Source: Neodiprion pinetum (lineage: Eukaryota; Arthropoda; Insecta; Hymenoptera; Diprionidae). From it: 64,000 nt of DNA. Both the position numbers and the translations under genes were made by a program. The DNA lies in NCBI RefSeq assembly GCF_021155775.2, contig NC_060232.1, forward strand, positions 24,125,922 through 24,189,921, read 5' to 3'. This document shows, one piece after another, positions 1 through 13,117 of this stretch (within the stretch, counting starts at the first letter, position 1; each line of letters opens with the position of its first letter). The notes beneath the pieces are model-generated. The model saw only the letters and a program-made list of their open reading frames with translations. It had not been told where the DNA came from and did not search any database.

Positions 1-2199
1 TATCCCATGTTACTAGAATTTTGTAGTAACGGTACAGATAAAATTTTCCTCATTACCCGTGCGCAGTTTCTTATCTCGACTCTGAACTGGAAAATGTTAC
101 TCCAATTTTCCAGTTGCAAATTAGCATTTCCAATTCAAATTTCTCCACTATAATAACCGATCGAGCCGAGCTGTAAACGCACCGTAAACTGAGAACATGA
201 TCTACAGGTGAGGGGAAACTACTTGTTTATCTTAATCACCCCACCATCATGATGCGCAACAGCCGGAGATTATGTGCCGAGGGATTACGTATAAAATGTA
301 TATACCTAAATCTCACGTGTTATTTACGGTGTGCTCCTATAGCATGAATATTTCATGATACGGTACCAGCGGCCATAAAGCTCGATGATACGAGCGAATG
401 TTCCACTGAATATTTACTCACGTTCGTGGACACTTTTCGATCGACGATCCTACTGCGCCAAATAACGCGAAACACGAATAGTTATGGCCGCAGCATAGAT
501 ACTTTGACAAAAATAAAATACCAATTGCGTCACGACGTGTTTCTCGTCGTTTTTGTACGTATAAAATTTATCTGAAAAGGGGGGAAAGAGTGTATTCATT
601 AAACGTAGAATTGTTACAGCTTATATTTTTATCTGAGAAACATGTAAAAATACGAATCACAAGGGTGTTTAGTATCAGAATTAAATTTTTATTCAACTTT
701 CGAATGTTTCAACCACAGATATTCATTTATATTCTTTGCTGAAAACAATCAGTGCTTGAAATTTTCTTTTTTGAAGATAGTTATAAGCTTTGACGGACTG
801 AATGAAATCAATTATCCCGATTTGGACTCATATGACAGTCATTTTAATCACGTGATTTGATGATTTATAAATGATCGATCAACTTGTACGAGTTTATAGA
901 AAGAAATTTTTAAGCCTCATGTCCAGAAGTGAATTGTTTTGTTCATAATCAATCTGAAAAATGGCAAATTAGACAGCAAAAAAATACTGTCCCGTATATT
1001 CGTTGCTAATTTTTTACTACATTCTTATGGATATTTTCGTTGTTCTAAACACGTCGTAGTCTTTGAGTATTTCTGTCACAAAAAGTGCATTGCAATACGA
1101 CAATTGGAACTTTTTATTTTAATGATTCAATTTAACGTTCAGAATTTACAGCCAATTACATAGTAATATTCTTTGTGACAGAAACTGTAGATATCGAAAA
1201 TTTTATATCGCACGAGGTTTGGTAGATGAAAATCAAAAAAAAAAAAAAATACTTAGTACCGACTTGGTCCTAAGAAATGTGACAAAAAATTAGAAAAGAA
1301 ATCGAAAATTAGGTGATAATTGGACCCCGATCGAATAGATATAGTTTTTTCCACGTATTTCCAATGCATAAGAGAAATTTCCAATCAAACATAATTAGCG
1401 AGAGAATTCTCGCTGTAAAAAACTTGACCCACCCATTCCAAAGTCTATCTAAAAGCTGTGAAAAACTACAAAGTAACGCAGGTACACGGATAATAAGCAA
1501 AAGTTTCGAAATTTTGAGCACGTAAACACGTCAACACAGGATTCTGCAACGGTCGCCGGAAGCAACAAGTAGTAACGCTACCCGCGGTGACAGTGAACGA
1601 TAAAATACAATCATATTTCCCCAAGGCTTTCGCGACATCGATGTGCCAGCCAGCTCGTGCACCGCACACCACGTCGGTCGTGCTTTTCAGCTGCACTGCG
1701 AACTTTAACGACAGTTGCACTTGACGATATATCCGCGCTAATAGGTACACCTCCATCCTCCGTTCAACCTGTACCTACGCCTGCCAGTTCCCCTATTCAA
1801 TTAAAGTCACCCAGCTCCAATATTTCACCGGAAAAATCCTCGGCCACTGCAGCCAACGAGACCAAACCCAGTTATAGGTGTACAGCTTGCCCACCATTCG
1901 CTCGTCGAATTCTATCCGTCATGATTACTCGAATTACAAGCGAGTTCAGCAATATTCAAACTTATACACGTACCAATCAGAGTTGAACAGTTTTTCTTTT
2001 ACTTTTTTTTTTTTATTTATTTTTTTTCATTTTTATATACACGCGGTTTGTACTACGAGATTGATTTTCACTCTGTCAGGTTGATTTGACTATTTTTCTC
2101 TATCGTCTAGCACTGAGGCAGAAGGTGTTCATTCAATTGGATGTTAGTTTACTGTGAATGATTTCTCTTATAAAACGTGATGATGCTTTACGCGTTTTT
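1..2199. other. Gene-poor stretch, no supported gene
   Basis: AT-rich sequence with only short open frames. A plus-strand frame at about 1,680-1,986 is Ser/Pro-rich and carries one C-x2-C pair, but I see no family resemblance and no convincing splice partners, so I do not call it a gene. A T-rich run lies near 2,000-2,030. Confidence 0.5.
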
Positions 2200-2254
2200 T
2201 CATGCGCGTTTTCCGTACGCAAGGTATCCGTTTCTATGACTGTAGACTGAATTC

Positions 2255-2330
2255 ACGACTGCGCATGCGCGGAGAACAGAAAAGATCACTTTTAACTCAC
2301 AGGAGTCATACTGCGCGCATGCGCTGTCGC
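2255..2330. promoter_or_regulatory. Paired NRF1/EWG-type palindromes, promoter-like
   Basis: Two near-identical palindromic sites, TGCGCATGCGCG at 2,260-2,271 and one containing GCGCATGCGC at 2,315-2,324, lie about 55 bp apart in otherwise AT-rich DNA. They match the known NRF1 (insect Erect wing) consensus YGCGCAYGCGCR, a motif frequent at housekeeping promoters. More GCGCG-containing sequence lies just upstream (about 2,195-2,220). I cannot assign a gene to either side; a 74-codon plus-strand frame follows at 2,369-2,593. The transcription start is an inference. Confidence 0.5.
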
Positions 2331-5300
2331 AATCAAATCTGACAGTAAGCGATCCTAACCTTAATTTCATGCTTCGTGAACAAACGCGTAACATACTTTT
2401 GTTATGCAACGAATCGCGCGCAACAAAAAAGCAGCGGTCTTTTCGCATCGTAGATTCGTGTTCGGCTCACCTACGACACATATTGCAAACTTTTAACGCT
2501 CGGCCCGAAAAGACCGAGTTTGCCTCCTTGTTACACAACAGACTATTTCACCAATGCAGCGAAACATTTGATTCAAGGATCTGGACAGTGTAGGTTCCTT
2601 TTTTCCAAGCAAACTAAAGGTTTTTTAAGATCAAGTAAAATTAAGTTCCAGCAGTAAAATATTTTCTTCGACACTCGCAAGGAAGTATATCTATTGAGAC
2701 TGAACAATTTTTTTTCTCCATGTTTTTCCTGTAACAGGCATTAATGCGGTATACCTCTGTGAAATATAACGACGAAATCAGAAATGTAAAAATTATGGAT
2801 TCCTATAAAAACTAGTCTAGCTTTTCGATGTATATACCACTAAGTGTGCATTGACACGAACTTTGCACAAGTCGTAATTTCGATCTAACAAAACCATGAA
2901 AATATACATAGCTATAACTGGCTGCATTTCGATATAAATAATAACACATTTTCTTTCTTAAAGCTTGAAGAATCTGTTTCAGTCAGCCATTCTTGACTAA
3001 AGATACAAAAGTTCTAATTTTTCGAATGTACAAGTTTGATTGCTCCAATATGAGAACAGCTTTTACCATTTATCGAGTATTTAATCACCTACACGATCTT
3101 ACCCATACTCGATGATTTTGAAAAACTCCGCGACGAAATTGGAATGAATATATTTTTTTCAACGTTATTTAAATGGAAAGAAATCACAATATGCTGTGAG
3201 ACTTGTAGACTTAAGCCTAAAATCCTATACTTGAAGACTTTTCTTAAGCCCAAGACCAATGTTCAGACTTTGCTCCAGCAAAAAAAAATATCACCCACTC
3301 TAATTTGATACCGAGTCTAATACACAGGGATATAAGTAATACGACAAGTACTGTGAAACTTGGCGAGGCACGTAAAGCCTGAAGAGAAAACATAAATTTA
3401 ATAGTATAACGGAAATAAAATTCCCCGAGTATCCGGGCACCCCAACCTGAAATGTTTGCAGACCTTCCTCTTCAAACACAAATAAAGTGGAGCTTTTCAC
3501 GTATCGAAATACGCTGTGCAGTATATATTACTGAGTAACGCGCGACGCGGCGCCGTTTACTTACGTATGCCTACGCGAATGAAGTAAACAGTCGTTGATT
3601 TGATTCGCCATGAGCACACATCGCATAAACGGGCACGAAACCGATGTACGTGTACATATAATATAGAAGATTAGACCCAATAATGGATAACCGGAATTAA
3701 GAATTACAATATTTTCCAGGGTCAAGTCATACGTCATTTTTGAAAACAATACAACTCTGGATTCTTTTTATTACTGTAAGTTTTTGCAAATTTAGAAGAG
3801 AGTGAATATTAGTCGAAGAACCAAAAAAAATTTATACTAATACCTGTGAACGAAAAAATTGTAATTATTTTTCCGTGTTCTGATACTTTTTTTCTAGATC
3901 GTCTGCCCGACAGAATGAAAAAAGATACGAAGTATCTCGCTACGAGAATGATCAAGAATTGAACTAGGATTGCCAAATTTTTTTATAAACACTACATCGA
4001 TCATTGACTAACTGATTAGTTTATCGGCGAGATTAGAGGTTTCAATTTTTTAATGTTCACATCGTATTCGATGTGGGCAAATTGGAAAACGTGAACTCAA
4101 TTTGACGTTAAAATAATTTGGGAAACGGGTGGATGACGACTTTCAGCATTGAACCGAATTGTCGAATGAATTGATTAGAATTTTTTATAAACCATTCGTT
4201 CAGTTTTTTGTATTGTAATTTATAAATAACATTTATCAATTAATTAATTCAATATATTTAGCTAGTCTGTTGGTTCATCATAGTTGCCTATGTAATGGTA
4301 TAAATTTAAGAGGCTATGTTAACTTTTCATTTACTCACATACCATTCTATTAGAAATAATTAACCATTATTGTTACTTAATGGTAAACGTTCTTATTCTG
4401 CTAAATAATTTCATTCATTCGCGAATTTGAGGATAATTGTTTTCTCTATGAGTGGGCAGTAAAACTTACACATGTCATGTACATACGCAGGCCAATAATA
4501 ATCAACATGCACCAAGAGACAGTGTGTGATAATATTTTTCAGTCTTCGGTAGAAAACAAAATTTGTTTTGTGTTGATAATTTTTTGCCACATCTAAATCC
4601 GATCCAAGTTATATGAATTATGAAAAACAAATATTCACCGCCGGGAAATTGATTCAAAAAACTTAAAACAATCACCAACGCTAGTTTTAAGTAACTGCAC
4701 TTAAATCTGACCAATTGTGAGCGACATTTGAAAGGACCAAGAAAAAAGTTATTAAACTGACGGAGAATATTCCATATTTGAAGAAAATTACGAGCTTGAG
4801 AGTAGCGTAGAAAATTCTGCTATATTTCTTAAATTCATTAATGTGTACACGAAGATGTTTCAGAAAAAAATAATATCACATTTGGGTAACATTTTCAGAA
4901 TGAGAAAACTTCTCGAAATGTACATAATTGGCTGAACTTTTTCAACTGATACCCGAATTCAGTTAAAAGCGTCATGAAAAGACAACTGACATTCGAAAAT
5001 ATCGATTTACTTGTAAAAAATGTTAAGAATATCAGAAATATAATAAAATATAACAAAATATGTGCAAGTTGCATGGAAAGCGTTACGCTTATACGGAAGT
5101 CTGAAGTTTACTCCTATACAGAAACGAGCTCTGCGAAGCAAGAAGTTTTCACTTCACCAATCGTCAATAATTTCGTGAACTTTCAGCAGTTCAGTTCGCA
5201 CATATACATAGACAATTTATCATTTCATCAAATATTTCATGTTCCCTGGCCATTTCCTGCAATAACAGGTCAGTTATTGTGATAAATAACGCCACAATAC

Positions 5301-5455
5301 GTCGAGTCAATTTATTTGCCCAGCGCCAAATGGTCATCGTGCGATCAATGAATAATGAATCAAATCAATAAACTGTAGAGCAACATTGACTTGCTTGGGT
5401 ACAATTTGGATAGTTGCAATAACCCACGTTCCTCCTTATTTGCAGATCCGGCTGT

Positions 5456-5482
5456 GGACGAGGACGAGGACGAGGACGAGGG
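5456..5482. repeat. GGACGA microsatellite
   Basis: About four tandem copies of a six-base GGACGA unit. The open frames across it, Arg/Pro or Leu/Val repeats, are by-products of the repeat. Confidence 0.8.
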
Positions 5483-5696
5483 TTGAGGCCGAGATATCCT
5501 CGCCACCAGACTTCAAGCAAAAGTGAAAAATTTTGGGACCGAAGATGAAGACGCGACACTTGACACACCGCATGGTTACTTCATAGACATGAAAAGACGC
5601 AAAAAAAAACAACCATAAATCCGAAGACGCTCCGCACTCGGAGTGAGCAGCAAATCGACCCCTCACGAGCAATTTGTGGAACTCTTACCGTGAATT

Positions 5697-5762
5697 CTCG
5701 CGAATTCTCGCAGGTCTAACAAATGTCCGGTTTAACGTCTCACGTCGGGGAGAATTCGCGAG
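5697..5762. repeat. 13-bp perfect inverted repeat
   Basis: CTCGCGAATTCTC at 5,697-5,709 is exactly reverse-complemented at 5,750-5,762, leaving a 40-nt loop. The left arm is preceded by another TGAATTCTCG, so the region is partly self-repeating. Function is unknown. Confidence 0.7.
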
Positions 5763-8476
5763 GATTCGAGAACCGTTCAGAGCACGCTCGGCACAGTGAA
5801 ACTCTGTGTAGATACCTTATCGCCTTCCTCTATATTCCGTGTTTGCATACGAGGTCATCCGTCACTGTCAGTCGGCTGTGCGGCGTCGGGACGCCCACGG
5901 GAGTTAATATCTTTTTCACCGAGCAAAATGGGGTGGAAAAATAAAAATGAAAAACCGCATTTCGCTGGGGTGCAGCAGATATCGCGAAACCGAATGGCGA
6001 GACTGACTCCAGTGCATCTGCGATAGTCGCATTCTATCGATCTTCCCATTCTACATCTCGTTTTATCCTCTCTCACACGAGATTTCTCAAGCCTTCGGGG
6101 TGCAGAGTAAACCCCATGAGTACCCCAACGAACACGCTTTCTTTTATGCAACGGGCTGAAAGTGGGTGAGAGAATTTTGATTGATGCGCTTCGAGGCGGT
6201 CGGCATAAGTTAACACCTTTTACAAATACCAGAAGGAGCTACACTGATTCATGTTGTAATCACGTGTATGTATGATTTAGCTTATTTTTTTCACCTGTTA
6301 TAAATTAGAAAGTTGTTTTTTCTACTAACAAACAACATCGATATTGACCCACTGATGATGAGAGACAAATTTTATTATCCTTCCTCGTTTGATTCATTCG
6401 ATAAGTCATTTGTTGTTGGTTCGAACAAGGCGCACTGGAATTTAATAAACATACTAGTATCAAGGCATTGATTATTTAATTTAAGTTGTTTTTGCACCAA
6501 CAAGTACGGACTTTATGAGCACTGTTCAAACAATCAATGCCTTTTAAATTTCCCAAATAGACACGTAGTTGGAATAAAATTTATTTAAATTAAGGAAGAT
6601 TTCCTGAAATCAAATAAACTTTATCCGAATTAAGTATATATCTATCGGATTCGAAGAGTCTTAACCGCTTGAATAGTGCTGATATTGGCCAGACTAAGAA
6701 CTTTCTGCTCGGATGTGTGCTGAGCTCATAAAATATTACGAAAGAAAATCTATTTTCTGTGTTATTTATGATGAAATCCAAAATTTAAGCAGCTCTAAGA
6801 TGAGAAACACGACGTCGATTAATATCCAAGTTATCCAAATTCGTTTCTCCGTTCTTGAACTATCGTCGGACAAATATTTGATCACATACACACCCGAACT
6901 TCCATCGGCCATTCAAAAATAGTCGGAGGTAATAAACTAGACCTTATGACGTCAAGATCCAGTGAAAATTCACCTTTTCAATTTTGGGATGATTATAAGG
7001 ATATTCCTTATTTTCTTTTTTTCTCCGAAAAAGAGAAGCGGAAGTGAAAAAAAAATTTAATGATCTTAGTAAACTTATCAGATTCCAGTCTGCTTGATTC
7101 GAATCATACAAATTACTTATTGCATGGAGAAAAGCAAGCGGAACAAGTAAATGTAGCTGCTTGTAACAAGTAAATATTCCTCTCATTGTATAATACGAAC
7201 CATCATCGAGGATTTTCAAAATCCACGAATATGATGAATACCAGTAAAAATTCGAATAATAAATATTTGTTCTTGAAGTTATTTTAAGACAGTCGAAACG
7301 TTACATTTTATCATAATTAAACTGCATGCAACTAAATAGAAAAGTGTGATTGATTCACTAGGCGATAATATATACCGCAAGGAAAATTCGATCATTTTTT
7401 CTACTAAGGCTTCCACCATTTGTTGAGAGCTTCGCCTTTCTGATCTGCAGTAGCTCTGAAACACCGATAGACCCTTGAGGCAGCGGTTTGAATACAGAAG
7501 AGAAAAAAAAATTCGTGAAATCATGATTTTATACGCGAGCTGAATTGGCCGTAAGAGAGGATCGGAGAGGTTGGGTAAAAAGGGTACGAGTAAAGGAGGA
7601 GGGTAATCGTATTCCCTGCACCTCGTAAAGATGAGTTGATCCTCCGTGGATCATTCCCTCTTTCCTTTCAATTTGATCGAAGAAAAATAATATAAAAATT
7701 ACAACCCAACCCAACCCTTGCCGCAGCTGTAAAGTACGAATAGCATTGGCTCAAATTTTATAAAATCTTTGCGAATATGAAAATATTACGAACGAATTCT
7801 GATTCAATGCAGAAAATAAACTCTGATCAATGGTCTTCGGTGTAAATCATATTCTAAAATAAGTTTTGATTCCTTGCTTCATTTTGCCGTACGCCGTATT
7901 TAAAAAAGGAATTGTTCGTTCGTACAAAAGCAAGAAAAAAAAAAAGAAATTTGAAAAACTAGTTACAAAGTTCAGCGTAATATCAAGGTCATCTTTTGCG
8001 AAATATAATTTTACAACTTTGTTTTACAGAAAGTTCCATAAGAATACGTTGTTATAATTGTTCGATCGAAAAATCACGCTGATATTGAAAACTGTAAAGT
8101 ACCTTGACAATATTACCAAAAATTTACTCAAATCATACGAAACATGAAAATGCATGAAAAGAGGAAATATGAGTCCATTTAAAAATTATCGCCGTATCGC
8201 CTTGAAGTGGATGGAAGTGAACGATTCGAAGTGTTGTCCATTCTATGATGTGCATAATTGAGAAAGTTATTTCTGAAAGATCATAAAGTGCATTACTCGT
8301 ATCTGACAGCGAACGGTATGCCTCTGTTTAGTAAAATTAACCGAGTAATTTTCACTTCGTGTCGTTTAAAATTACGTAACGGAATCGGAAACCAAAATTT
8401 AGGGTCAGCCGTGATAACTATTTATAACATGTACCATGCTTGAAGATTTTTGACTTTCATATGCTTGTGAAAATTA

Positions 8477-8515
8477 CCCCCTCCCCCCCCCCCCCCCCCT
8501 CTTCCCCTCCCCCTT
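8477..8515. repeat. Poly-C / pyrimidine tract
   Basis: A run of 17 consecutive C (8,483-8,499) lies inside a longer C/T tract. It is a simple repeat and a probable polymorphic or assembly-sensitive site. Confidence 0.9.
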
Positions 8516-8867
8516 TATATATAGTACATTATATATTATAATATCGGAAGCATTCAATTTAGATTATTTGCAAACATCGAATAATCAAAAATTGAACTGC
8601 CGTGTATTTTGACAGCAAAAACGAGCGAAATTATACCTATATAAAGACAGACAAAATATTATAATAATTTGACGATTCTGTACCAAAGAATGTTATAGCG
8701 TATGATGTCCGTGCAAGCTTATTAGTGCCGCAATTAAATTTTCAGCGTTATTTTCTAATCGTATTTGTATATGTTACATTACATATACACGTATATGTAT
8801 ATATAAGTACTGTATTTATATCGAACGATTTATGAAAGTCGTAGGCTATTATCGTGTGTATAAAGAA

Positions 8868-8989
8868 CGCGCGCGGTTCTTTTATCGAAATTTTACTCGG
8901 TCGAGTATCGATATTTCTTAACTGTAACGAAGAGTGTCATTTATTCAATTCCCCGCAGTAAGATATTGATAAAAGAACACCGCACGCGG
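8868..8989. repeat. Imperfect inverted repeat (hairpin-capable)
   Basis: CGCGCGCGGTTCTTTTATC at 8,868-8,886 pairs with GATAAAAGAACACCGCACGCG starting at 8,968. The stem is about 19 bp with a 2-nt bulge and one or two mismatches around an 80-nt loop, and the loop contains a second small palindrome, ACTCGGTCGAGT. GC-rich arms are unusual in this AT-rich tract. Confidence 0.6.
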
Positions 8990-9017
8990 TCAGCGAAAAG
9001 TAAAAATATTTTATGGT

Positions 9018-9060
9018 ATAATAATAATAACAATAATAATAACAATAAAAATAATAAATA
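9018..9060. repeat. AAT/AAC microsatellite
   Basis: Simple-sequence run of ATA/AAC trinucleotides. Confidence 0.85.
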
Positions 9061-9394
9061 CAGGCATTGATTATAATGGTGGACTATAATAACCCGTTTA
9101 TACTACAACGGTTGTATAACCACGGCTCTCAAGAAACAACAATTATCTGTACCTATATCCTTAAATTGAAGAGCATCGTGGGATTGTATAACAATAAGAG
9201 AATAAGCTGTTTGTTAAAAAATTCAACAGTAGTACTAAGCTAATATTAAAATCGAACGTAGGTAAATAATTATAAGGCAGATACTTATAAATTAATCGCG
9301 ATTCGTAACGAACATGATATAATTAATAATATTACGTATACTATTATGTACTTTATAAATATATAATACCAGTATGTGTAAGGAGTTATTACAG

Positions 9395-9547
9395 AGCTGT
9401 AATTCTATCCGATTGACCTTCTTGATGTTAGGGTCATTACGATGATTTGACACATCCCTGGGTAAAACTAGGCAAAATCATAACCAATGATAAAATACAC
9501 CAAAAGTGGTGCCAGAATCAGCTGAAATGTAGAATAGAATTACAGCT
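9395..9547. repeat. 14-bp perfect inverted repeat
   Basis: AGCTGTAATTCTAT at 9,395-9,408 is exactly reverse-complemented at 9,534-9,547, enclosing 125 bp. It could be the ends of a tiny non-autonomous transposon or a transcript stem. I see no clear target-site duplication. Confidence 0.5.
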
Positions 9548-11399
9548 GCTGAACCAATGCATTAGATAAATATCTATAACTATCTAGTTATAAAGCGCTG
9601 TGTAAAATATTGTGTACCGTTTCTCGTTATTCATTTTTCAATGTTTGTACTAGGAACGTATTTATACGACACCATATACAAACACATATATGTATAATAA
9701 ATATATATATAATATATATAAAGTTAAGTATACATTTAATATAATAGGGAAGCAATTCGTAGTTCAATATTTCACAAAATAATATAAATATTACTTAACT
9801 TCAAGCGAAGTGTAAAGCTATTCCTAATTCAACAATATTATACCTATATAATATATATAATGAAATTAGACAAATTCATTGTTACAATATATATTATATA
9901 TGTTCGTTACGTAGCTGCAAGGCTAATTGGATCAGTAATATAATTTATACGAAACGAACTTCGTTACGCAGCTTTAACTGTGTCGACAAGACTACACGTA
10001 TATGTATATTATACAATCTATACATCATATATTATATATATTATATATTATATATATACATGTATATTTCACCTGGATATAAATCGTATGGATTTTCATC
10101 CAGCAGAGACTAGTAGCTGCATTTCATTTTTCAACGGTTAATCGGTTATCGAAAAATTATATAGGCACCTACTAAGTTCGCGTAGAGAGGCCTTACGTCT
10201 TAATTGAAAATCTATAATATAAAACACGATCAATAACAAAAAGAAATTCTCAACATCGGTATAATACTGCGGTAATATTTTTTAATAAGTGACCGTGTAC
10301 GTGCCAGTAATAATAACAATTACTATCGCAATTGTCATTGAAATAAATCACAAACAAATATTGTCATGAATCAGGTGATACGACCTGTTCAATTCACCTG
10401 TAAATAGGCTGCTTTACCGTAAATATAATATTGTATACATGTTCACAAGTATGCATAATATTGTCGAGAATCAGTTATAATGAATTTAAATGAGACTCGA
10501 GAAACAGAACTGTGCGCGTGTACGATTAACTTGCGAATATTTGGCCTTTAGTTAGTATATTTTTGAAAATGTGCACATAAAACATTATAGAGCTGTCTCT
10601 AGCCGCACCAATATTGATATCGATATTCTGATTCTCGTTAAAATTAAGTTACTTTATAGGTTGTCATTCTGTAATCCTTACGATGTAGGGTATATAATAA
10701 TATACAGTACTGCAGCACATTATATAACAATATAAAGCATAAGTTGATGTTTCCTGATGATCTCTAAGCCGGTAAGACGATATGATAATTACGTAGTTAT
10801 GGAATTAAATAATTGTTATAACAAATAATAATCGACGAGCGGCAGCAGGCTTTCATAGGGTACAATGTAATACCTATACGCATTAATAAACTTATTTATT
10901 ACATTGCTTAACGATAACAGATCAGAGCTAAGTGAGCTAATGAAGCAGCCCCTTAATATACGACGTAAATACGAGTGCTCGCATTTGTTACGTCAGCGGT
11001 TGAATTATTTCCAAAAATGATTCGACTGCCGTGATTCTTTCTTCATTTCTTTTTCTTGGTCGTTGAGGTACTTTATTTCACATCCCCTCCGTCCGAGGAT
11101 ACAAGAATTATACCTGTAATCAAATTCACGCTTGCAGCATTCGCTTTCAGTTGTTTGTTGTATAACTGTTATTATTACAGTGGATGTATACATGTAACGT
11201 CGCGATCGAATTAGGCTGTAATGAATTCTTACAACGAAACGTTGCTGATGTACTGTTCAAACTTTAGTCAAATACGTTGTATACATATAAATATATTTAT
11301 TATTTATTCTAGTCCTAATTGCTTTACTGTAACATAATATATCTAATTCCTGTGTCAAGTGTAACAACTATAATTAAGTTCTAATAAAATCAGGTAAGA

Positions 11400-12940
11400 C
11401 CTGCTCACTTATCTAATCAACCTTTATCATCTTTGCTTCCCAAACTAATTGTAAGTATAATTACAGTGTAACATATCCAGCTTTACAGCCGGGTGTGTGT
11501 ATCAAATTACCAATAATCAGCGTCAACGCGGCAAAGCAATCAACAACGCAGGGCTCTACGATACCGACGGTTGAACATAACCCAACCAAGATATAATCCT
11601 TTTTTCTGAAGTCAGATCGAATTGAATTTTCGGTATAAATTCAGACTGATCAACACCCGATAACAGTAACTTACATAGCGAAGCGCTTGGCTGACTTACA
11701 TATAATATGATAGTTTCAGAGCAGACGCAAAACAAACTCGTAGGGATGGGCAATGTAGGAAATAAAAATCAAAACATCGATTATTTCGTGAAGGAATTTT
11801 AATCAAATTAGATGATTCCGATAATTTCAATCAATATTAAAAATTACACAATTTCCCAATGAAAAATAGTTATTTGCAATTGGAAAATTTCGCATACCTT
11901 AGAGAAATGTTTGTATTTGGTGAAATTTCAAGGTATAAAAATTTCGTAACTTACACACAGAGAACGCTAACCAAATTAGTTGATAGATTTTAAATTTAGT
12001 TTATACAATTTTTTTTATAATTTCTTTAATATCAATATTTGTGACATTTTTGCATTGTGCATGACAAACTCGTACACTACAGTTTAGGCACGACAGACTC
12101 GGTACTCTATTGCCAGTTCTGTGAAGGGATGTGGCGACTGTAGCTAATCTATCCGAATCTGTGATAAGTTATAGAACGCAGCTTTGGTGGTTCTACTGCC
12201 TAAATTTGTGACAATGCAGTGATAATAAAACGTTACAATAGGTACATTATAATTACTTTGTTATAATCACACACTAATAAACTCTCTTACTACTCGGTGA
12301 CAAATTTATTTCTCATTAATGGAAATAGTAGATTCATAAAATTTCAGAAGAACTATATTATATTAATGATTACTGTAGGTATTAATTCGCATACGAAATG
12401 AAGTTATATCGAGTTAGTCAATTTTTTGGTGCTGTACACTTTAACAGAATTCATAAACTTTTAATTCAGATCATGTTTCAATGTTTCCCGAATTTATCGT
12501 CGACTTTGTTGTTAGAGTGAATCATTTGGAACAATTCTTTATACCTTGTTCGATGGATCGAAGATGGTTACGAATGATTTCAAGTGATTTCCACAAACTG
12601 CGCACAATGAATATCAGGAATATGAGTAGTGATTATGCAGCCAAAACTATCTCGTTAAAAGTGTGATAAAAAAAAAAGGAGAGTAGCGACCATGAAAGTC
12701 TTATTGGCAAGACTGATCTACACAACGAAGTAGCTAAACAAAAATACAAATAAGTCTTTAAATAATGAATTGATTAGGAAATCGTGAATGTACATCAACT
12801 TCAGTATGCTGTGATCTGTGCCTAATCAGTAGAAATTCAGAACATCCAAAACCAGTGTCTTCTAGCTCTTTGAAATAAATACTACATCAGGAATTCCGTA
12901 AGGTTAGGTATGAAAAGAGGAGAGAGAAAAGTAAATGAGA
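11400..12940. other. Intergenic, nothing recognised
   Basis: AT-rich sequence downstream of the MAD2 3' end. Short frames only, with no family resemblance. Confidence 0.5.
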
Positions 12941-12954
12941 GTATATAAAAACAT

Positions 12955-12960
12955 TTATTT
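12955..12960 (-). terminator. Probable polyadenylation signal of the MAD2 gene
   Basis: TTTATT on the plus strand reads AATAAA on the minus strand, about 160 bp past the MAD2 stop codon. It is the nearest canonical hexamer I noticed downstream of that gene. Confidence 0.5.
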
Positions 12961-13117
12961 GAAAAATTATTGTTGTCCTTAATCAATCAAGGAGACCATT
13001 ACAGTCTAATACAAAATATGATGCAATTGAAGGAGTATAATTACAATTGAATGAATATGAAGAATAAAAATTACAATAATAAGCACTTGTGTACGAAAGC
13101 GTACTGTATCATTAGTA

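Larger units (their letters stand above)
2600..8450. other. Intergenic or intronic sequence, nothing recognised
   Basis: No open frame here resembles a protein family, and no linked exons could be built. The only structured spots are a GGACGA microsatellite and a 13-bp inverted repeat, listed separately. This could be spacer or part of a long intron of a gene outside the window. Confidence 0.5.
8450..11400. other. Very AT-rich non-coding tract
   Basis: This stretch is dominated by TATATA-type runs (notably 9,690-9,730 and 10,020-10,070) and AAT microsatellites, with almost no open frames. Composition and length would fit a long 3' untranslated region or an AT-rich spacer. I see no tRNA, known microRNA or coding exon. 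Confidence 0.5.

Noticed and set aside
1657..1986. Ser/Pro-rich plus-strand frame with a possible acceptor TTTTCAG at about 1,690
   Set aside because: No homology recognised, no donor or partner exon, composition alone is not enough.
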